Positions 17,189-25,702 of a DNA stretch of 64,000 nt are shown in pieces. The position numbers were made by a program, and so were the translations under genes. Origin of the DNA: PSRJ01 sp963825305 (GTDB lineage: Bacteria; Acidobacteriota; Terriglobia; Bryobacterales; Bryobacteraceae); the NCBI GenBank assembly GCA_963825305.1, contig CAWGTA010000013.1, forward strand, positions 124,001 through 188,000, written 5' to 3'. Under the pieces are notes generated by a model. The model searched no databases and was not told the DNA's origin. It saw nothing but the letters and a program-made list of their open reading frames with translations. The first letter of the stretch is position 1; each line of letters starts with the position of its first letter.

Positions 17189-18646
17189 ATGACCACCACC
17201 AGTCTGTCCGAGTACGTTGAGGGACTGCCCAATATCAGTGGATCCGAAGACCTCATTGCAGAAGCTCTTGCGCAAAAGGGCCCGCTGTATTTGCACGAAT
17301 CGGGGATCGATTTCGGCCGGGCACGAAGCACGTTCAGCAATGCCCTGCACATGCATCAGCCTCTGATTCCCGCGGGGGGAACCGACCTGAGGACCGCGGC
17401 CATCATCAGCAACCTGCAGCACATGCGAGATTACGGCAACGATGAAGCGCGCTACAACGCGGGCATCTTCGCCTGGTGCTACAAGCGCATGGGCGAGTTC
17501 ATTCCGCAGTTGATCCACGAGGGCAAGCAGCCGCGCATCATGCTCGATTATTCCGGCTGCCTGCTACACGGGCTGCGGACCATGGGGCACGACGACGTGC
17601 TCGACAGCCTCCGCACGATCACCTGCGACCCGTCATACCGCCGCGCGGTGGAGTGGCTGGGCAACACCTGGGGGCACGCCGTGGCTCCTTCCACGCCGGT
17701 GCAAGACTTTCGATTGCACGTGCGCGCCTGGCAGCACCACTTCGCCGGCATCTTCGGCCTGGAGGCGGTGAGCCGCGTTCGCGGCTTCTCACCCGCGGAA
17801 ATGGCTCTGCCCAATCATCCCGACGTGGCCTATGAATTTGTGCGGACCCTGAAGGACTGCGGCTACCGGTGGGTGCTGGTGCAGGAACACACCGTCGAGC
17901 GCGTCGAAGACGGCGGCCCACTCCGCCAGCAGCACATACCGCATCTGCTGATCGCGCGTAACTCCGAGGGAAAGACCGCGAGCATCACCGCCATTATCAA
18001 GACCCAGGGCAGCGACACCAAGCTGGTCGCGCAGATGCAGCCATACTACGAGGCCAAGGGTCTGAACCATCAGAGTGTCGCCGGCAAGTCGATCCCTCCC
18101 ATTACGGCCCAGATTGCGGATGGCGAAAACGGCGGCGTCATGATGAACGAGTTTCCCTCCAAGTTTCTGGAGGTGATGCGCGAGTCATCCGGCTCCGACG
18201 TGCCCCCAGTCAATGCCACCGAGTATCTGGAATATCTGGATACTCTCGGAATCAGCGAACGCGACTTTCCCGCCATCCAGCCGATCATGCAGAAACGGAT
18301 CTGGGACCGTTTCCAGGGGAAGTCCGGCAGCGAAGCCCTGGAGCAAGTCATTGCCGATCTGCGCAAGGAGGACGGCCGCTTTCATATGGAGGGTGGAAGC
18401 TGGACCAACAACCTCTCCTGGGTGCGCGGCTATGGTGACGTGCTCGGTCCCATGGACCAGGTGAGCGCCCTGTTCGCGCAGAAGACCAAGGGTGTCGCCC
18501 CATCCGAGTCGCGCTTCCGCAACGCCCTGTACTATTTGCTGATGACTCAGACCAGCTGCTTCCGCTATTGGGGTAGCGGCGTTTGGACCGACTATGCCCG
18601 CGAGCTCTGCCGCCGGGCCACGGCTATTCTCCAGCACGACTTCTGA
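17189..18646 (+). CDS. Glycoside hydrolase family 57 protein
   Basis: 485 residues, with AGGAAGACATT before the ATG. The GH57 N-terminal motif NALHMHQPLIPAGG and the central GFSPAEMALPNHPDVAYEF place it in the acidobacterial/cyanobacterial GH57 subgroup, which lacks a settled activity; candidates are 4-alpha-glucanotransferase, amylase or branching-type activity. The DUF4912 gene overlaps its 3' end by up to 64 bp if the TTG at 18583 is used. Position within a full glucan operon supports a role in alpha-glucan remodelling. Confidence 0.85.
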   Translation: MTTTSLSEYVEGLPNISGSEDLIAEALAQKGPLYLHESGIDFGRARSTFSNALHMHQPLIPAGGTDLRTAAIISNLQHMRDYGNDEARYNAGIFAWCYKRMGEFIPQLIHEGKQPRIMLDYSGCLLHGLRTMGHDDVLDSLRTITCDPSYRRAVEWLGNTWGHAVAPSTPVQDFRLHVRAWQHHFAGIFGLEAVSRVRGFSPAEMALPNHPDVAYEFVRTLKDCGYRWVLVQEHTVERVEDGGPLRQQHIPHLLIARNSEGKTASITAIIKTQGSDTKLVAQMQPYYEAKGLNHQSVAGKSIPPITAQIADGENGGVMMNEFPSKFLEVMRESSGSDVPPVNATEYLEYLDTLGISERDFPAIQPIMQKRIWDRFQGKSGSEALEQVIADLRKEDGRFHMEGGSWTNNLSWVRGYGDVLGPMDQVSALFAQKTKGVAPSESRFRNALYYLLMTQTSCFRYWGSGVWTDYARELCRRATAILQHDF

Positions 18647-19500
18647 CAGCGGCAGTTCTGTGGCATCCTGGTTCTCTGACCGATCGAACCGAAGATGACC
18701 TGTTGCCGGCATACCGAGGCCCGGCCAGAGTGACGCTACTGGTCATCGACCCGTATCTCGTCCACGCCTATTGGGATCTGGATCCGGCGACTCTTCCGGA
18801 AACTTCGCCCGCGGCGCTGCGTGTCTATGACACCACCGGGGAGACCGCCACTTACTTCGACGTGCCAGTGTCGCTCCCTGCCAGGAACTGGTACATCCAC
18901 CTCTTTACTCCGGAGAGATCCTACTATGCGGAGCTGGGTCTCAGTGAGGAATCGGGTGGCTTCACTCCCTGGGCTCGTTCCAATACGATCCATACGCCGC
19001 GTGCGTGGCCGGCCGCTGTGCCTGCAACTCCACAAGCCGAGCCGCAAGAAACGGCGGATACTCTCCTGATAGAGTATTCGTGGCCCGAGCCGGCACCGCC
19101 TCATTACGAGACGCCTGTGGGGCAGCCCTTCCGGGCTGCCGCCGCGCTTCCGCGCGGCGCGCCGCCTGAAAGGCGGCTGCAGGCCGAAAGGCCCGCGCCA
19201 CAAACACCCCCTGAGACAGCGGTGTCCGGCAACACAGAAGATCATCCAATTATCCCTCCGCCGCGCGTCCCCGAACCCTTGAATGCGGCCAGGATACTGC
19301 GAACGAGGCTGGAAGCGATCTATGCCTCCCTCGAATGGATGCACCCGCCCGCAGAAACCGTAGCGGCGTCGCTCGCGTCCGAAGATGTGCCCGGTCCCTT
19401 GCCGGCCGGCAACCCGAACGAGCCGGGCGATCTGACTCAGCGTGCGGAAGAACACTTCTCCACAGGTGTATCTTCTAAAATTCCGAAGCCGCCCGGTTGA
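18583..19500 (+). CDS. DUF4912 domain protein of the glucan cluster
   Basis: Open from TTG 18583, which overlaps the GH57 gene, but the conserved part begins near 18700 with LPAYRGPARVTLLVIDPYLV and HAYWDLDPATL. The DUF4912 domain (roughly residues 40-150) contains WYIHLFTPERSYYAELG and lies in glucan-metabolism operons; its role is unknown but it may bind carbohydrate. Residues about 180-208 are encoded by four consecutive GC-rich hairpins (19121-19193) and do not resemble the surrounding protein, as if a palindromic element had inserted in frame. The C-terminus is Pro-rich and low in complexity. The branching-enzyme/glycogen-synthase fusion begins 6 bp after its stop. The true start is uncertain. 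Confidence 0.7.
   Translation: MDRLCPRALPPGHGYSPARLLTAAVLWHPGSLTDRTEDDLLPAYRGPARVTLLVIDPYLVHAYWDLDPATLPETSPAALRVYDTTGETATYFDVPVSLPARNWYIHLFTPERSYYAELGLSEESGGFTPWARSNTIHTPRAWPAAVPATPQAEPQETADTLLIEYSWPEPAPPHYETPVGQPFRAAAALPRGAPPERRLQAERPAPQTPPETAVSGNTEDHPIIPPPRVPEPLNAARILRTRLEAIYASLEWMHPPAETVAASLASEDVPGPLPAGNPNEPGDLTQRAEEHFSTGVSSKIPKPPG
19121..19193. repeat. Cluster of four small hairpins within a coding sequence
   Basis: Hairpins: GGCAGCCC-TTCC-GGGCTGCC (19121-19140), GCCGCGC-TTCC-GCGCGGC (19141-19158), GCCGCCT-GAA-AGGCGGC (19161-19177) and GGCC-GAAA-GGCC (about 19182-19193). All lie in frame in the DUF4912 gene. Confidence 0.8.
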
Positions 19501-19506
19501 GATCTC

Positions 19507-22500
19507 ATGCAAGGATATCTCGCCCTTGTACTCCACGCCCACCTGCCCTACGTACGCCACCCGGAGCACCTGGATTCGTTAGAAGAGAATTGGCTGTTCG
19601 AGGCTATCACGGAAACGTACGTTCCATTGTTCCTGGTGCTGGACGGGCTCATCGAAGACGAAATCGATTTCCGTCTGACTCTCTCTCTTTCTCCCACCCT
19701 CGCTTCCATGCTGCTCGATCCACTGTTGCAGGCGCGCTACCTCAGGAAACTCGAGCGAACCATCGAGCTGGCCGAAAAGGAAGTCACACGGACTGCTTTG
19801 CTGCCAGTCTTCCATCCCCTGGCGGAAATGTATCACCAGCTGTTTCTTCGCGTGCACGATGCGTTCGTTACGCGCTACCGGAGGAACCTGGCCGGCGTCC
19901 TGCGGAGTTACCAGTCAACCGGAAAGGTGGAGGTCATGGCCAGCGCGGCCACGCACGGCTATCTGCCGCTGCTGTCTGTAAGTGAGTCCGCCGTGCGCGC
20001 CCAGGTTCAAGTTGGCGTGGAGCATTACCGGCAGACGTTCGGGCGAGAGCCCAAGGGCTTTTGGCTTCCGGAGTGCGGCTACTATCCCGGTGTCGACCGC
20101 ATTCTGGCTGAACATGGCATCGAGTACACGATCCTCGAAACCCACGGAGTCACGCGGGCCGATCAAAGGCCCCGCAACGGAGTCTACGCGCCCGTCGTTT
20201 GCCCTGCCGGTGTGGCTGCGTTTGGCCGCGATCCCGACTGCTCCCAGCAGGTGTGGAGCTCGACTGTCGGCTATCCGGGTGACTACGACTATCGCGAGTT
20301 CTACCGGGACATCGGGCACGATCTGGACCTCGAATACATCGGCCCTTACATTCATCCGGACGGCATACGAATCGACACCGGAATCAAGTATTACCGCATC
20401 ACCGGAAAGGGCGATCACAAGGAACCGTACGTTCCCGAATGGGCGGAATACAAGGCGGCCACTCACGCCGCTCATTTCCTGTCCGAGCGGATCAAACAAG
20501 TGAACAGTCTCTCAGCCGGCATGGACCGAAAGCCGCTGGTGGTTGCGCCCTACGATGCCGAGCTATTCGGCCACTGGTGGTTCGAAGGTCCGCGCTGGCT
20601 GGACTGCCTCATCCGCGAAACTGCCGCGCAAGATACCGTCCGGCTGGTCACGCTTCCCGAGTATCTCGAGGAGTATCCCGAGAATCAAAAGGCTACGCCC
20701 TGTCTCTCGAGCTGGGGCCGCAACGGTTTCAACGAGGTCTGGCTGAACAGCGAGAATGACTGGATCTACCGGCACCTGCAGCAGGGCGCGGAACTAATGG
20801 AGAGACTCGGCGCCGCGCATCCGCAGCCTGCGGGAGTGACACGGCGCGCGCTGGATCAGGCAGCGCGGGAGTTACTCCTGGCCCAGGCCAGTGACTGGGC
20901 GTTCATGATCAATTCGGGCACCATGCAGGAGTATGCCACTCGAAGAACCAAGAGTCATCTACATCGGCTCTACGATCTCGGCCGGCAGATTGAGAGTGGG
21001 GAAGTAGATGAGGCCGCGCTTCGCGCACTAGAGAGCCAGGACTGCATTTTTGCGGGGATCTCTGCGGCAGCGGCATTCGCGGATGCGGCGGCGCATCCTC
21101 TTCCCGTACCCGTTCCGGAGCGGCCTCCCGTCGCTCTGCCTCCGCGGCTGAAGATCGTGATGGCGTCTCCCGAAATGATTCCATTTGCCAAGACCGGCGG
21201 GTTGGCCGATATGGTGGGCTCGCTGGCGGTCTCTCTGAGCGAACTGGGTCACGAGGTCTCGGCGATCCTTCCCGCCTATCGCGAAGTGCTGGAAAGCGGG
21301 ATCGCCCTGCGCCAGACCGGCCTGCGCATCATGGTCCCGATGGGAGGCCGAACCGAGGAAGGCACTCTGCTGGAAGCCACCGCCGGAAAAGACATCCCTG
21401 TCTACTTCATCCGTTGTGATCGGTATTTCGATCGGCCGTTCCTCTATGGCGGTCCGGAAGGTGGGTACGCCGATAACGCCGAGCGGTTTGCCTTCTTCGC
21501 TCGCGGTGTTCTCGAAGTGCTCCGCCAGCTAGGCGCACCCCACGTGCTGCACGTGCACGACTGGCAGGCCGCCCTGGCCCTTGCCTTCCTCAGAGCGCAG
21601 CCGGAGTTGTATCCCGGACTCACCTCCGCGCGAGGCGTGCTGACCATCCACAACCTCGGTTATCAGGGGCACTTTCAGGCTCACCAGTGGGACTTGCTCG
21701 GCCTGGATCGAAACCTGTTTACGCCCCGCCATCTGGAGTTCTATGGCAAGATCAACTTTCTCAAGGGCGGTGTGGTTTTTGCGGATGCCATTACGACCGT
21801 GAGTTCCACTTACAGCCGCGAGATACAAACGCCCGAGCATGGGTTTGGGCTGGACGGCCTGCTGCGCGACCGTGCGACTCACTTAGTGGGAGTGATGAAT
21901 GGCGCTGACTACGAAATGTGGAATCCGCAAACGGACCGGCTCATCGCCAGCAAATACAGTTCTGAGGACCTGTCCGGCAAGCGGCTTTGCAAGGCAGAGC
22001 TACAACGAAGTTTTGGACTGGAGCCGGATCCCGCAGTCCCGCTCATTGGGATGGTGACGCGACTGGCCGCCCAGAAGGGGTTCGACTTACTCGAAGGAGT
22101 CCTCGAAGAAATGCTGGGCAGGGAGTTGCAGCTAGTGGTTCTCGGAACCGGTGACCGGCGCTATGAAGATTTCATGGGAGCGGCGGCCAACCAATACCCC
22201 AAACAACTCGGCGTTCGCATCGCCTTTGACAATACGGTGGCTCACCAGATTGAGGCAGGCGCCGATATGTTTTTGATGCCGTCACACTACGAGCCGTGCG
22301 GCTTGAATCAACTCTACAGCCTGAAGTACGGGACGATTCCCATCGTCCGAGCCACGGGCGGGCTGAAGGACAGCGTGGTGGAATTCGATCCGGTTACCGG
22401 AAGCGGCACCGGCTTTGTTTTCGAAGCGTATGAAGGCTCCGCGTTGGTGGACGCCGTCGACCGGGCGTTCGCCTCTTTCGCCTGTCCCAAACATTGGTCC

Positions 22501-22581
22501 GCGCTGATGAAGAACGCCATGAGCGCCGATCATTCCTGGGACCGCTCCGCCCGCGAATACGAGAAGGTGTACCGCCGGTAG
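19507..22581 (+). CDS. glgA: GH57 1,4-alpha-glucan branching enzyme fused to glycogen synthase (GT5)
   Basis: 1024 residues. Residues 1-530 are a GH57 branching-enzyme domain: LHAHLPYVRHPE at the N-terminus, nucleophile Glu189 in GFWLPECGY, and acid/base Asp350 in APYDAELFGHWWFEG. A linker PVPVPERPPVALPP follows. Residues about 547-1024 are a complete GT5 glycogen synthase with KTGGLADMVGSL (ADP-glucose site), HVHDWQAALA, VSSTYSREIQTPEHGFGLD, GMVTRLAAQKGFDLL and MPSHYEPCGLNQLYSLKYGTIPI. One polypeptide therefore can make both alpha-1,4 chains and alpha-1,6 branches. The start 6 bp after the DUF4912 stop supports a single transcript. A second, GH13-type branching enzyme (glgB) lies at the other end of the cluster. 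Confidence 0.93.
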   Translation: MQGYLALVLHAHLPYVRHPEHLDSLEENWLFEAITETYVPLFLVLDGLIEDEIDFRLTLSLSPTLASMLLDPLLQARYLRKLERTIELAEKEVTRTALLPVFHPLAEMYHQLFLRVHDAFVTRYRRNLAGVLRSYQSTGKVEVMASAATHGYLPLLSVSESAVRAQVQVGVEHYRQTFGREPKGFWLPECGYYPGVDRILAEHGIEYTILETHGVTRADQRPRNGVYAPVVCPAGVAAFGRDPDCSQQVWSSTVGYPGDYDYREFYRDIGHDLDLEYIGPYIHPDGIRIDTGIKYYRITGKGDHKEPYVPEWAEYKAATHAAHFLSERIKQVNSLSAGMDRKPLVVAPYDAELFGHWWFEGPRWLDCLIRETAAQDTVRLVTLPEYLEEYPENQKATPCLSSWGRNGFNEVWLNSENDWIYRHLQQGAELMERLGAAHPQPAGVTRRALDQAARELLLAQASDWAFMINSGTMQEYATRRTKSHLHRLYDLGRQIESGEVDEAALRALESQDCIFAGISAAAAFADAAAHPLPVPVPERPPVALPPRLKIVMASPEMIPFAKTGGLADMVGSLAVSLSELGHEVSAILPAYREVLESGIALRQTGLRIMVPMGGRTEEGTLLEATAGKDIPVYFIRCDRYFDRPFLYGGPEGGYADNAERFAFFARGVLEVLRQLGAPHVLHVHDWQAALALAFLRAQPELYPGLTSARGVLTIHNLGYQGHFQAHQWDLLGLDRNLFTPRHLEFYGKINFLKGGVVFADAITTVSSTYSREIQTPEHGFGLDGLLRDRATHLVGVMNGADYEMWNPQTDRLIASKYSSEDLSGKRLCKAELQRSFGLEPDPAVPLIGMVTRLAAQKGFDLLEGVLEEMLGRELQLVVLGTGDRRYEDFMGAAANQYPKQLGVRIAFDNTVAHQIEAGADMFLMPSHYEPCGLNQLYSLKYGTIPIVRATGGLKDSVVEFDPVTGSGTGFVFEAYEGSALVDAVDRAFASFACPKHWSALMKNAMSADHSWDRSAREYEKVYRR

Positions 22582-22587
22582 GCAAGA

Positions 22588-22664
22588 CCGCTCCCTCCGG
22601 TCACGGCTCCGTAACGGTGACGACGCGTTACGACGTCTTGCTGAGCCGTGACCAAAGGGAGCGG
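22588..22664. repeat. Dispersed large hairpin element (copy 1)
   Basis: Arms of 22 bases at 22588-22609 and 22643-22664 match except at two positions and begin CCGCTCCCT...GGTCACGGCTC. A smaller GTAAC/GTTAC pairing lies in the loop. The same arms occur at 50869-50928. It separates the convergent fusion gene and SDR gene and may terminate both. Confidence 0.85.
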
Positions 22665-22674
22665 CCTTAGCGCC

Positions 22675-23508
22675 CTACCACTTATCAATGTAAATCGGAT
22701 TTGCCGGCGGCTTACCTTCGCACCAGTAGTGGTCGAAGTTGGTGATACCGGCGAGCTCGCCAAGCGCCTCTTCATCTATCCATTGCCGCCCCGTCGAATC
22801 CCTTGGCTCTCCCGCTAGAATAGCCAGTGACGCATCGCAAACAATCTCCGGTGTGCGCCACTGCGACCGGTCGGCCATCTTCCAGTTGATGGACGCCTGG
22901 CTCTCGATGATGGTGCGGGGCCAAAGCGAGTTGCCGGCAATGTTGTCCTGACGGTGCTCGGCGGCTACCCCGATGGCCACGCGGGTCATGCCGAGCTTGG
23001 AAATCATGTACGCCACTCTGCCCGGAGAGGGTTCGTTCGAAAGGCGCGGGCACATGTTGAGAACGTGCCCCCACTGTTGCTTCACCATCTGCGGAAGCGC
23101 GTAATAGCAAGCCACATATGCCGCCCGCACGTTGACGTCGATCATTAGGTCGAAGCGCTTGGGCGGCGTCTCCAAAATGGGCTGTGCCCAGATGACACCC
23201 GCGTTATTCACCAGGATGTCGAGGCGGCCGAACTCGGCGATGGTCCGTTCGATCATGTTGCGGATGGCATCTTCAGAGCGAACGTCGGTGGCCAGCGGAA
23301 GGGCCCGCCGTCCCACAGCGCGGATCGCATCGGCGGTCTCGTGAATGCTGCCGGGCAAGCGCTCCGTGGGTTCCTCGCTCTTCGCCGCCACGGTAACGTC
23401 GGCTCCCTCTTGGGCCAGACGAATGGCCAGGGCCTTGCCGATTCCGCGGCTCGCTCCGGTGACGACGGCCACCCGGCCGTGAAGATCAGGATGCAAAACA
23501 GAACTCAT
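22675..23508 (-). CDS. SDR-family oxidoreductase (HSDL2-like)
   Basis: 277 residues. NAD(P)-binding TGASRGIGKALA (residues 17-30), NNAGVIW, active-site YMISKLG, and the loop SLWPRTIIESQA typical of the hydroxysteroid-dehydrogenase-like-2 branch, whose substrates are probably fatty-acyl or steroid-type. The family reduces or oxidises carbonyl/hydroxyl groups in the cytosol with NAD(P). No partner gene nearby indicates its pathway. Confidence 0.88.
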   Translation of the reverse strand: MSSVLHPDLHGRVAVVTGASRGIGKALAIRLAQEGADVTVAAKSEEPTERLPGSIHETADAIRAVGRRALPLATDVRSEDAIRNMIERTIAEFGRLDILVNNAGVIWAQPILETPPKRFDLMIDVNVRAAYVACYYALPQMVKQQWGHVLNMCPRLSNEPSPGRVAYMISKLGMTRVAIGVAAEHRQDNIAGNSLWPRTIIESQASINWKMADRSQWRTPEIVCDASLAILAGEPRDSTGRQWIDEEALGELAGITNFDHYWCEGKPPANPIYIDKW

Positions 23509-23584
23509 GTCAGTGCCATGTGGGGCGGGGCTATGCCCTGCCCAGTGTAGTGTATCGCCGTTTCGCTCGTCTTTTGCGACTGAC

Positions 23585-23908
23585 TTATGCGACCGACGGG
23601 ATCACAGGCTCCGGCGGAGCGGCGGCGGACTCGGCGGGTTTGTCGGGCATCACCGCCGGTTCCGCGCGCCGCTTTCGGGCCGTGCGTTTGTGGGCTGACT
23701 TCTTCTTCAACCCGTCGGTACGGCAAAGTTCCGCAAAGTTCGAACAGTCCTCTTCGCCAGTGGCGTCCTGGCGGCATCCTCGCTGCCAGAGTTCGAACGC
23801 AAGAATATCGAGGGTTTCCTGCTCTAGATTGGGAGGAGCAGGGAGCCCCACCAAGAACATCAGCAGCCTCTCCCGTTCGCGGAGGTTCCGGGATTTCCAT
23901 ACGATCAT
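23585..23908 (-). CDS. Small basic protein, possible DUF2934-like
   Basis: 107 residues. A segment ILAFELWQRGCRQDATGEED resembles the A-x-E-L-W-x-x-R-G pattern of DUF2934, and the C-terminal half is Lys/Arg- then Pro/Ala-rich (AHKRTARKRRAEPA), like other acidobacterial small proteins of this class. No good ribosome-binding site is visible, and the similarity is weak, so it could be non-coding. Confidence 0.35.
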   Translation of the reverse strand: MIVWKSRNLRERERLLMFLVGLPAPPNLEQETLDILAFELWQRGCRQDATGEEDCSNFAELCRTDGLKKKSAHKRTARKRRAEPAVMPDKPAESAAAPPEPVIPSVA

Positions 23909-23929
23909 TTGATGGATTTTGAGGAGCTG

Positions 23930-24739
23930 TCAAGCGGCAGCGGCTTTACACGCCTGCTCCTGGCACGTGCGATTGGATTGCAATGCGCCATTGAAAGAGT
24001 TCGGGTCCGTGTAAGTGGTCACGAAGCCGGCTTTGGCCAGATGGTCGCGCAATTGCGCGGGATGGGTCTCGTTTCCGATGTTATGGAATTCCATCTCGAT
24101 TTGGTCGATTCGCGCCAGCACGGCAGGGGGAGTGGAAAGGATGATCTCCCATTCGGCGCCTTCGCAGTCCATCTTCAAATAGTCCACTCGGTCTATATGG
24201 TTTTCGTTCAAGAACGTTTCCAAGGTCGATGTGGGAACTTCCTCCGTCTGGCTGGTGGGATTGCGGAAGTGGAAGCTGCCGGCCATGCCCTCGCGGGTAA
24301 TCGGGCTGGTTCCGTTTCGATCGCGCAGCGCCAGCCGATACGGCCGAACGTTGCCTGTCCCGTTGAGCTCGATGTTGCGGACCAACAATTCGAAGTTCGC
24401 CCGCACCGGCTCGATGGCATAGACGACCTGGGCGCGCCGGGCCGCCGGGATCGCGAATGCCCCGATATTCGCTCCGACCTCCACCACTACGCTGCCGTTC
24501 GGAACCGGTGGATAATTGCCCACGGCGAAGACGTCGCTGATGCTCGACCGGTCCGTGCTGTCCGGCCGGATCACAAAGTTAATGCCATTCCGGAGCCTGA
24601 GGATGCCTTCCTTCCGCTGGTAGCGGCTTCCCAAAAAATATAGCCAGTTGTGAAATGTGAACGGAGCCTTAATCGCGATTCTGGCGATGTTTCCTAATTG
24701 GGACACCCCTACTCGCAGGTGCCATCGTAAAGCCGTCAT
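23930..24739 (-). CDS. FkbM-family methyltransferase
   Basis: 269 residues. The SAM-binding motif VVVEVGANIGAFAIPAA (about residues 85-101) and the FkbM-specific VPTSTLETFL and DYLKMDCEGAEWEIIL blocks are present. These enzymes O-methylate sugars or polyketides, often in envelope-glycan or natural-product clusters. No neighbouring biosynthetic genes give a substrate. The Ala-rich C-terminal tail is not conserved in the family. Confidence 0.85.
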   Translation of the reverse strand: MTALRWHLRVGVSQLGNIARIAIKAPFTFHNWLYFLGSRYQRKEGILRLRNGINFVIRPDSTDRSSISDVFAVGNYPPVPNGSVVVEVGANIGAFAIPAARRAQVVYAIEPVRANFELLVRNIELNGTGNVRPYRLALRDRNGTSPITREGMAGSFHFRNPTSQTEEVPTSTLETFLNENHIDRVDYLKMDCEGAEWEIILSTPPAVLARIDQIEMEFHNIGNETHPAQLRDHLAKAGFVTTYTDPNSFNGALQSNRTCQEQACKAAAA

Positions 24740-24809
24740 CTATTAGCCTCCAAGTCCGCTGCCGGGCTTATCATGGAAGTGAGATAAGAAGAGCTTAATC
24801 TCTTGTTAA

Positions 24810-25046
24810 ATTCACCGAGGCGTGAAACTGGCGCGGCAGCTCCAAACCGGAAGCGTCAACCTGAATGAGGCCTATGCAGCCACGTGGGGCTCGGTGGATT
24901 CGCCCATCGGCGGTATGAAGGAATCAGCTCTGCGCCCGCGCCACGGCGCCGAGGGCATTCTGAAATGCACTCAGTCAAAAACCGTGGCCGTGCAGCGCGT
25001 TTTGTCCATTGCGCTCCACACTCACTGGATGCGCCGAATTGGGTAG
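24810..25046 (+). pseudogene. C-terminal remnant of a succinate-semialdehyde/aldehyde dehydrogenase
   Basis: The frame reads LQTGSVNLNEAYAATWGSVD followed by SPIGGMKES, then RHGAEGILKCTQSKTVAVQR, the C-terminal substrate and oligomerisation region of NADP-dependent succinate-semialdehyde dehydrogenases. There is an upstream stop at 24807 and no N-terminal 400 residues or catalytic Cys. The conserved Gly after KES is Ala. It directly abuts a composite repeat at 25044, which suggests deletion and repeat insertion destroyed the gene. Confidence 0.8.
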
Positions 25047-25131
25047 CGCAGGCCTCCCGGCCTGTGTCTGGTTTTCTGCTCGCCCAGCCGCCGGCAGGAG
25101 TGCCGGCGCGGCAGACTGAGTCTGCGCCACG
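25044..25131. repeat. Composite dispersed repeat (two unit types side by side)
   Basis: Contains CAGGCCTCCCGGCCTGTGTC then TGGTTTT (25050-25076), the same unit as 2085-2120, followed by CCGGCAGGAGTGCCGGCGCG with GCAGACTGAGTCTGCGCC (25089-25131), the same unit as 10831-10874. It lies between two decayed genes. Confidence 0.75.
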
Positions 25132-25134
25132 GTC

Positions 25135-25696
25135 ACCCCGGCGGCCGCTTCCCCGCCAGTGAATACCAGCCCGATGTGGGTGGCTGACACTTCGTAATCG
25201 CACGCCGCCTTCCCGGTGCGGCAGACGCGCCAGTCCACGATGCCGTCCGTCTTGGTACAGATAGCGGTCTGGCGCTGCACGCCCCGGTGTAGCCGTGGCG
25301 CTCCCGGATTTGCCCGCGCACGATTTCAGCCACTCGCAATACGGAAGGATGGGCCGTAACTCCTCGAAAAGGCGCTCCCATGGAAATCACCGAGGCCACC
25401 TCCGGCTCCTGGGACGCCACGGCGCCCGCCAGCACGCCTCCCAGGAAAATCGTAAGGCTGATAGCCGATGCGGCGCAGCCAGGCGCAGAACCCCGTTAAG
25501 TAAAAATCAGAAGCCAGGAAACCCGGAACCGCCGCCACCGGCGCCCCATCCCCGCGCGGTATACCAAATCCCCAATACACCGGTGGACCCGCAGGTAAGC
25601 CATTTCCACGCCCACCAGCAGTTCCTGCCAGATCGGAAGCGGCTTAGCTTCATGCGCTCTTCGAACAGCCACGTGGTTCGATGCCCTGGCGCCCAA
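25135..25696 (-). pseudogene. Decayed alpha/beta hydrolase (nucleophile elbow lost)
   Basis: Reverse-strand fragments in different frames line up as one protein: WQELLVGVEMAYLRVH (25630s), YWGFGIPRGDGAPVAAVPGF and DFYLTGFCAWLRRIGYQPY (25580-25460), then LAGAVASQEPEVASVISMGA (25435-25380), and near the end TAICTKTDGIVDWRVC plus SATHIGLVFTGG (25265-25150). Between IGYQPY and LAGAVAS the part with the G-x-S-x-G nucleophile Ser is missing. Multiple frameshifts remain. The 3' end stops near the composite repeat. This is a decayed gene, not a sequencing slip. Confidence 0.7.
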
Positions 25697-25702
25697 TGTA
25701 TC

